From Lachnospiraceae bacterium UBA6998 (GTDB lineage Bacteria > Bacillota > Clostridia > Lachnospirales > Lachnospiraceae), in assembly GCA_002448395.1 (NCBI GenBank), contig DJXS01000112.1, positions 1 to 64,000 on the forward strand: 64,000 nt of DNA, given 5' to 3'. Positions 59,111 to 64,000 of this stretch are shown here, in pieces. The notes under the pieces are model-generated. The model had not been told where the DNA came from. It did no database searches and saw nothing but the letters and a program-made list of their open reading frames with translations. Both the position numbers and the translations under genes were made by a program. The stretch's first letter is position 1. The number at the start of each line of letters is the position of its first letter.

Positions 59111-59135
59111 TGCCAAAACAGTGACGTTTTTACCG
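59111..59135 (-). repeat. Short element shared with 30554-30579
   Basis: On the minus strand CGGTAAA overlaps the stop of the 79-residue gene, and CGTCACTGTTTTGGCA follows. The copy after cysE differs at only a few positions. Confidence 0.55.
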
Positions 59136-59369
59136 ATCAGTAAACTTTTTTATGCACCAGGTAAAGAGCCACAGAAAGATCGGCACGGCGATCGTCATTC
59201 CCAGACTGAAGCGGAACAGTCGTCCTGAGCCTGCCGTTCCAAGCAGGGCACTTACAAAAGTAAGAACGTAAAGGCCCACTAAAAGAACTATGCCGATTAC
59301 GGCAGCCACTCTCTTAACAGTGCCGGGCGTCTTTTCTTCAGTGTTCTTGTTTTCAGAAGTGTTGCTCAT
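59130..59369 (-). CDS. Small two-helix membrane protein, unknown
   Basis: The 79-residue protein has a polar N-terminal segment (residues 1-20) and two membrane helices (about residues 21-44 and 53-74), ending in a basic tail. Its ATG overlaps the TAA of the HAD gene (TAATG), which strongly supports translation. I recognise no family. Confidence 0.75.
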   Translation of the reverse strand: MSNTSENKNTEEKTPGTVKRVAAVIGIVLLVGLYVLTFVSALLGTAGSGRLFRFSLGMTIAVPIFLWLFTWCIKKFTDR

Positions 59370-59977
59370 TATGATTCCTCCAACAGAGCCTTCAGATCCG
59401 CCGCCGCCTGCTCATGGTTTATAACCCGGATCGTGTGGATCCCGAATTCTCTCGCCGCGGCAAGGTTCTCCTCCAGGTCATCCAGGAACACGCATTTTGA
59501 CGGTTCCAGGCCGTACTTGTCGATCAGGATCTGATAGAAAGCCGGGTCGGGCTTGATCACATGGTAGTCGCAGGACAGCAGTCCTCCGTCCATATACGGC
59601 AGAAAGTCCATAGCGTCCTCGTTGTCCCTGGCAACTTTCATAGAATAGTTGGACAGGTACAGGACCCTTCTTCCGCTCTCGCGGATCTCTCTGATCCACG
59701 GGATCGAGGTCTCCATTCTGTATACGACTCCGTGTATATTCTTCATGCAGGCCCTGATCTCCTGCTCAAGTTCCGGCGTATCCTGTACAAAGCGGTCAAT
59801 CACTTCCTCGTCGCTCAGAATCCCTATGTCGAATTCTTTCCAATTAGGATTTCTAAGTATACTATTCAGGAGCCTTTGACACATCTCGGGAGAATAGCCG
59901 AACTGTTCAAAAAAGTGGATTCTGCCAAGTCCGACGAGAACTCCGCCAATATCAAATATTACTGTATCGATCTTCAT
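59369..59977 (-). CDS. HAD-IA family phosphatase
   Basis: The 202-residue protein has motif I VIFDIGGVLVGL, motif II YLSNYSMK, and motif III/IV VIKPDPAFYQI with CVFLDDLEENL. A helical cap lies at about residues 18-90. It resembles YihX/epoxide-hydrolase-N-type HAD phosphatases that act on sugar phosphates. Four bases separate it from purA, so it belongs to the purA transcript. Confidence 0.88.
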   Translation of the reverse strand: MKIDTVIFDIGGVLVGLGRIHFFEQFGYSPEMCQRLLNSILRNPNWKEFDIGILSDEEVIDRFVQDTPELEQEIRACMKNIHGVVYRMETSIPWIREIRESGRRVLYLSNYSMKVARDNEDAMDFLPYMDGGLLSCDYHVIKPDPAFYQILIDKYGLEPSKCVFLDDLEENLAAAREFGIHTIRVINHEQAAADLKALLEES

Positions 59978-59981
59978 AATA

Positions 59982-61280
59982 TCACTTATTGCTGAGCGCG
60001 GATTCGCGGTAAATAATGTCGTCTCTTCCGGGTCCGTTGGATACCATCGTGATCGGGTATCCGATCTGCTGCTCTATAAACTCAATATAGTTTCTGCAGT
60101 TCTCGGGAAGATCTTCGTACTTTTTGATCCCCCTGATCTCACATTTCCATCCGGGAAGCTTTTTCCACACCGGTTTCGCTTTTTTGAGCACATGTGTGAC
60201 AGGAAACTCTGTAGTCTCCTCTCCGTCGATCTCATAAGCTACACAAACCGGTATCTCGTCGAGATATCCCAAAACGTCAAGAACAGTGAAGGCTACATCC
60301 GTAGCGCCCTGCAGGCGGCATCCGTATTTGGAGGCCACGCAGTCGTACCAGCCGACTCTTCTGGGCCTTCCGGTAGTCGCGCCGTACTCGCCGCCGTCTC
60401 CGCCTCTTCTGCGAAGTTCCTCAGCTTCGCTCCCGAAGATCTCGGAAGTGAATTCCCCCGCTCCTACCGCGGATGAATAGGCTTTATTTACAACTACGAT
60501 CTTCTCAATGGCGTAGGGCGGGATTCCCGCTCCGATCGCGCCGTAAGCAGCCAGCGTGCTGGAAGAAGTGACCATGGGATAGATGCCGTGATCAGGGTCC
60601 TTCATTGTGCCGAGCTGGCCCTCCAGCAGGATCGTCTTGCCCTCTTTGATAGCTCTCTCCAGGTACTCAGCGGCATTGCCCACATAGGGAGCGATCATGT
60701 CGCGGTACTCCAAAAGAGTATTCAGAAGCGCCTTCTGGTCGATAGGATCTGCGTGATAGAGATTCACCAGAAGGATGTCTTTTTTGACACAGACATCCGC
60801 GATCTTCTCCGCCAGAACTGCCTCATCCTGAAACAGCTCATTGACCTGGAAACCGATCTTGGCGTATTTGTCGGAATAGAAGGGCGCAATGCCGGACTTG
60901 GTGGAGCCGAATGACTTGCCCGCCAGTCTCTCCTCCTCGAGCCGGTCGAAGAGAATGTGATAAGGCATCACGATCTGGCAGCGGTCCGAGATCATCAGCT
61001 GCGGCGCCGGCACTCCCTTTTCGATGATCCCCTGAACCTCTTTAAAGAGAAGCGGAACGTTCAGCGCGACTCCGTTTCCGATAATGTTCATCACATCCTG
61101 GTGAAATACACCGGACGGCAGTGTGTGGAGCGCGAATTTGCCGTACTGATTGACGATCGTGTGTCCCGCGTTGGCACCGCCCTGAAAGCGGATCACGACG
61201 TCAGCGGAATCGGCAAGCATGTCAGTGATCTTGCCTTTTCCCTCGTCGCCCCAGTTCGCGCCTACAACAGCTTTAACCAT
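59982..61280 (-). CDS. purA: Adenylosuccinate synthetase
   Basis: The enzyme joins aspartate to IMP with GTP in AMP synthesis. It has 432 residues, P-loop NWGDEGKGKITDML, RFQGGANAGHTIV, KSFGSTKSGIAPFYSDK, GQLGTMKDPDHGIYPMVTSS and GRPRRVGWYDCVASKYG. The second motif residue is Asn where Gln (TQWGDEGKGK) is usual. The ATG follows GGAGG. It is downstream of purB. Confidence 0.95.
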   Translation of the reverse strand: MVKAVVGANWGDEGKGKITDMLADSADVVIRFQGGANAGHTIVNQYGKFALHTLPSGVFHQDVMNIIGNGVALNVPLLFKEVQGIIEKGVPAPQLMISDRCQIVMPYHILFDRLEEERLAGKSFGSTKSGIAPFYSDKYAKIGFQVNELFQDEAVLAEKIADVCVKKDILLVNLYHADPIDQKALLNTLLEYRDMIAPYVGNAAEYLERAIKEGKTILLEGQLGTMKDPDHGIYPMVTSSSTLAAYGAIGAGIPPYAIEKIVVVNKAYSSAVGAGEFTSEIFGSEAEELRRRGGDGGEYGATTGRPRRVGWYDCVASKYGCRLQGATDVAFTVLDVLGYLDEIPVCVAYEIDGEETTEFPVTHVLKKAKPVWKKLPGWKCEIRGIKKYEDLPENCRNYIEFIEQQIGYPITMVSNGPGRDDIIYRESALSNK

Positions 61281-61353
61281 ATCTTCCTCCTTTGACTGTC
61301 AGAACACTTTCCTTCAGCCGCTTATAATGAATTGTCAGGGTCAGCTTTTGTGA

Positions 61354-62787
61354 TCAGACGTTGATCTCAGCCTTTTCTCCGAGAATGTCTCTGTTTGCAT
61401 CCAGCACAGGGCGGATCACATCCTTCAGGAATCTCTCCACCTGGTGAGGCGCGCATCCGATATAGCGGGAAGGCTCCATAGATTTCTGAAGTTCTTCAAT
61501 ACTCATGTGGAAGGCCGGGTCTGCCGCGATCAGTTCAAGCAGGTTGTTGTCCTTTCCCTCTTCCTTCACTCGTCTTCCGGCTTCCATGGACAGTTCGCGG
61601 ATCCTCTCGTGGAGTTCCTGTCTGTCTCCGCCCGCCTTTACGGCGTCCATCATGATGTTCTCTGTAGCCATGAAAGGCAGTTCCGACATGAGGCGCTTCT
61701 CGATGACCTTGGGATAGACCTTGAGGCCGTCCGTGACGTTCAGGCACAGGTCGAGCACGCCATCGATGGCAAGGAATCCCTCGGGAACAGAGAGTCTCTT
61801 GTTGGCAGAATCATCAAGGGTCCTCTCGAACCACTGCGTGCCGGCTGTTACTGCCGGGTTGAGGACATCGGTCATCACATATCTGGAGAGAGAACAGATT
61901 CTCTCGCTGCGCATGGGATTTCTCTTGTAAGCCATTGCACTGGATCCGATCTGGCTCTTCTCGAAGGGCTCCTCAACTTCCTTGAGATGCTGCAGAAGAC
62001 GGATATCCGTTCCGAGTTTCATGGCTGCGGAAGCGACGATCCCCAGCGCATTGAGGACGATAGTATCCACAAGTCTGGGATAGGTCTGGCCGGATACCGG
62101 AACACAGCCGTCGAATCCCATCTTCTCAGCGATCATGGGATCAAGGCGGTCCACTTTGTCGAGATCACCGTCAAACAGTTCGAGGAAAGAAGCCTGTGTG
62201 CCTGTGGTACCCTTGCTTCCCAGAAGTTTCAGGCTTCCGAGCACATGTTCCACCTCGCCGAGTGCAAGGTAGAATTCCTGCATCCACAGAGTCGCTCTTT
62301 TGCCTACTGTCGTGGGCTGTGCAGGCTGGAAGTGCGTAAATCCCAGAGTGGGAAGACTCTTGTATTCATCAGCGAATACAGCCAGTTCCGCCAAAACATT
62401 GATCAATTTGCGGCGCACCAGTCTGAGGGCTTCCCTCATGATGATGACGTCCGTGTTATCTCCCACATAGCAGCTGGTGGCGCCGAGGTGGATGATTCCT
62501 TTCGCCTTGGGGCACTGCAGTCCGTATGCATAGACATGGCTCATGACGTCGTGGCGGACCACTTTTTCTCTGGCTTTGGCTTCTTCGTAATTAATATCAT
62601 CGGCGTGGGCTTTGAGTTCGGCGATCTGCTCATCTGTAATGGGCAGTCCCAGTTCTTTTTCTGTCTCTGCCAGCGCGATCCACAGTTTCCTCCAGGTCCT
62701 GAATTTCATGTCAGGGGAGAAAATATACTGCATCTCTTTACTTGCGTATCTCTCTGAAAGCGGACTTACATATCTGTCATTGGCCAT
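61354..62787 (-). CDS. purB: Adenylosuccinate lyase
   Basis: The enzyme cleaves adenylosuccinate and SAICAR in purine synthesis. It has 477 residues with the fumarase/lyase signature GSSAMAYKRNPMRSERI (about residues 290-306), IHLGATSCYVGDNTD and LGFTHFQPAQPTTVGKR. It is the longer, animal-like type of PurB common in Clostridia. The ATG follows AAAGGAAAG. Confidence 0.95.
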   Translation of the reverse strand: MANDRYVSPLSERYASKEMQYIFSPDMKFRTWRKLWIALAETEKELGLPITDEQIAELKAHADDINYEEAKAREKVVRHDVMSHVYAYGLQCPKAKGIIHLGATSCYVGDNTDVIIMREALRLVRRKLINVLAELAVFADEYKSLPTLGFTHFQPAQPTTVGKRATLWMQEFYLALGEVEHVLGSLKLLGSKGTTGTQASFLELFDGDLDKVDRLDPMIAEKMGFDGCVPVSGQTYPRLVDTIVLNALGIVASAAMKLGTDIRLLQHLKEVEEPFEKSQIGSSAMAYKRNPMRSERICSLSRYVMTDVLNPAVTAGTQWFERTLDDSANKRLSVPEGFLAIDGVLDLCLNVTDGLKVYPKVIEKRLMSELPFMATENIMMDAVKAGGDRQELHERIRELSMEAGRRVKEEGKDNNLLELIAADPAFHMSIEELQKSMEPSRYIGCAPHQVERFLKDVIRPVLDANRDILGEKAEINV

Positions 62788-62856
62788 TTCTGCTTTCCTT
62801 TCTTGAACTGATCAAAAATCAGTAAAGATTTTTTTCTTTATTTAACAACGTAATAC

Positions 62857-62884
62857 AGTATAACAATATTTTTTCCAATTTCAA
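62857..62884 (-). promoter_or_regulatory. Promoter for purB
   Basis: On the minus strand TTGAAA (62884-62879), 16 bases, TATACT (62862-62857), 69 bases before the start codon. A small hairpin (62807-62823) lies in the leader. I see no purine riboswitch. Confidence 0.6.
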
Positions 62885-62924
62885 TAAAAGGATTCTCAAA
62901 GATACTGCTTCGGCCCTTTATTTC

Positions 62925-63764
62925 CTAGAATGAGGGCGCGTTGTCATCCCTGAAGCTGTCTCTCAGTTCCCGGATCCTCTGCTGGGCGTAATTGTCGAAA
63001 GATCTGGCCTGCCCGTTCCTGAGGTAAACCTGCATGCGCTTACTCTGGCGTCCGGCCGTTCCGTTCTTCCATTCCTTTTCCGCCATGGCTGTAGCGCTGT
63101 CCAGTTCCCTCGCGGGATCCTCCAGTTCCGGGTGCTCCTCTATGAAGGCCCTGTACTCCTCTTCAGGGATCGAAAAACGAAGGGCCGCCAGGTATCTGAC
63201 ACAATTCTGTCTGCTGCCGGAGAGCCTCCAGGCTTTTCCGTAGCAGTCAGCCGCCTCCGCGTACCTGAATCCCTGCGCATAGAGAAGTCCCTTCTCTGCC
63301 CAGATCCTGCCTCTCATTTCCCTTTCAAGTTCGGGAAGCTCCGCCTCGATCCCGTCCATCAGCTCTATGGCCTGTGTGATATGCCCTCTGGATGCCGCGA
63401 ACTTCGCTTCGCTCAGTCTCCTTTGGAAGGGCTCCATTCCTTTTCCTGATGAGATCGACGCCCTGATCCTCTCTATTTCAGCTGTGCTCTGATATCCCAC
63501 ATACAGAAGGAGTACAGAGGCAAAGTCCTCGACCGCGCACCTTCCCCTCAGCAGTGATCTGAGCTGGGAAGCTAGTTCGGCGAGCCCGCAGGAGTCCTCA
63601 AGCCATACTAAGAGCTCATGGTCCATAAAATCCTCGTCGAGGAAAGAGGCGCACTGGGCTATGGAATAGCATAATTCCTCCACAGTATAGACATTCCGGT
63701 CTATAACTCTGATCCGGTAGGGCTTTTCCGCGATCCGCCCCGTTGTCAAAATACACCTACCCAT
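62925..63764 (-). CDS. Uncharacterised helical protein with TPR-like region
   Basis: The 279-residue protein opens with RCILTTGRIAEKPYRIRVID and a helical N-terminal domain (about residues 20-95, VYTVEELCYSIAQCASFLDED). The second part (about residues 115-215) has helix pairs of TPR type: KFAASRGHITQAIELMDGIE, KGLLYAQGFRYAEAADCYGKA. A basic C-terminal tail follows. No catalytic motif is seen. It overlaps the upstream gene by eight bases and is cotranslated with it. I do not know the function. Confidence 0.75.
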   Translation of the reverse strand: MGRCILTTGRIAEKPYRIRVIDRNVYTVEELCYSIAQCASFLDEDFMDHELLVWLEDSCGLAELASQLRSLLRGRCAVEDFASVLLLYVGYQSTAEIERIRASISSGKGMEPFQRRLSEAKFAASRGHITQAIELMDGIEAELPELEREMRGRIWAEKGLLYAQGFRYAEAADCYGKAWRLSGSRQNCVRYLAALRFSIPEEEYRAFIEEHPELEDPARELDSATAMAEKEWKNGTAGRQSKRMQVYLRNGQARSFDNYAQQRIRELRDSFRDDNAPSF

Positions 63765-64000
63765 AAATGGCTATCTCCTGTTCCCATTTCATTCCCGAAG
63801 AAGGAAAGATCTCTCCGAACCCCAGGTCCTCGGCTTCCAGCCTCATTCTGTCCGCAGCGGTCATGCTGAGCCTGACCCTCAGTCTCGTGGCAGCTCTGGG
63901 CCTCTGCGGCATATTTTCCAGTTTGATCGCGATCTCCCGCTCGTTTCCCCGGTCGACAGATGTCTCTAAGAGGACGATCTCATCTCCCTCCTCCAGGAGG
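63757..64000 (-). CDS. DUF5716-like protein C-terminus, partial (start beyond window edge)
   Basis: The last 80 codons are visible. They read in a beta-rich pattern with RPRAATRLRVRLSMTAADRM and end with EDLGFGEIFPSSGMKWEQEI, close to the tail of DUF5716/Hsp70-linked proteins as I remember them. The stop is at 63757-63759, inside the start of the next gene. The bulk of the protein lies right of base 64000, so the family call is tentative. Confidence 0.5.
   Translation of the reverse strand, partial: LLEEGDEIVLLETSVDRGNEREIAIKLENMPQRPRAATRLRVRLSMTAADRMRLEAEDLGFGEIFPSSGMKWEQEIAIYG

Noticed and set aside
62807-62823. Terminator in the purB leader
   Set aside because: The stem is only six base pairs, AT-rich, and not followed by a T-run on the minus strand.

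Overview
This 64 kb window reads as chromosome from a monoderm Clostridia bacterium, most likely a member of the Lachnospiraceae. GC content is moderate (about 52-55% by eye). The evidence is the gene set: a yicC-remA-gmk-rpoZ-rimO-pgsA operon, type III glutamine synthetase, class II GalT, RqcH, DUF1846 and DUF815 proteins, lipoproteins without outer-membrane genes, Shine-Dalgarno sites close to GGAGG, and a tRNA gene without an encoded CCA. I cannot name the genus. No insertion sequences, prophage genes, CRISPR arrays or rRNA are visible. About four fifths of the genes lie on the minus strand.

Layout, left to right. 1-3.9 kb: dprA (cut by the edge) and comM-like (competence, ssDNA handling), then hemW. 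4-13.4 kb: lepA, preceded by an unusual five-gene transport operon: two sugar-type ABC permeases, a HlyD-type adaptor, a MacB-core-like membrane protein, and a large lipoprotein with a C-terminal solute-binding domain. 13.5-21.7 kb: gpmI, proB, an L,D-transpeptidase, glnN with a coupled CDF metal exporter, and thiN. 21.8-26.1 kb: the conserved pgsA-rimO-rpoZ-gmk-remA-yicC operon, read leftwards. It is divergent from rqcH, with promoters facing both ways.

28-37.7 kb: larE-galT, serine acetyltransferase, a secreted DUF3298-type protein, a divergent DUF815 ATPase and DUF1846 pair, and a ROK glucokinase. A 63-bp hairpin tandem repeat follows at about 37.8 kb. 38-43.7 kb: an alpha/beta hydrolase, a zinc-ribbon membrane protein, a tandem glycine riboswitch controlling an AGCS amino-acid symporter, and an NCS2 purine permease. 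43.7-50.3 kb: a flavin-binding protein, an EamA exporter, a three-gene ExbB/ExbD-like ion-driven motor operon, a YegP protein, the two-gene AmmeMemoRadiSam system, and a CmpB-type membrane protein.

50.3-64 kb: trmD with an AI-2E family transporter, a CofE-like ligase, a second CDF exporter, tRNA-Pro with anticodon AGG, a GH28 enzyme with an SGNH esterase lipoprotein, and the infC-rpmI-rplT operon. infC appears to start at ATC behind an attenuator leader. The window ends with a HAD phosphatase, purA, purB and a poorly known gene pair cut by the right edge.

Most genes are housekeeping. The parts that look least described are the ExbB/ExbD-like trio in a cell with one membrane (45.1-46.7 kb), the importer-adaptor hybrid operon (5.8-13.4 kb), the AmmeMemoRadiSam pair, the CofE-like protein, and a short sequence, TATTTTGNC, that recurs 24 times on both strands and in several reading frames.
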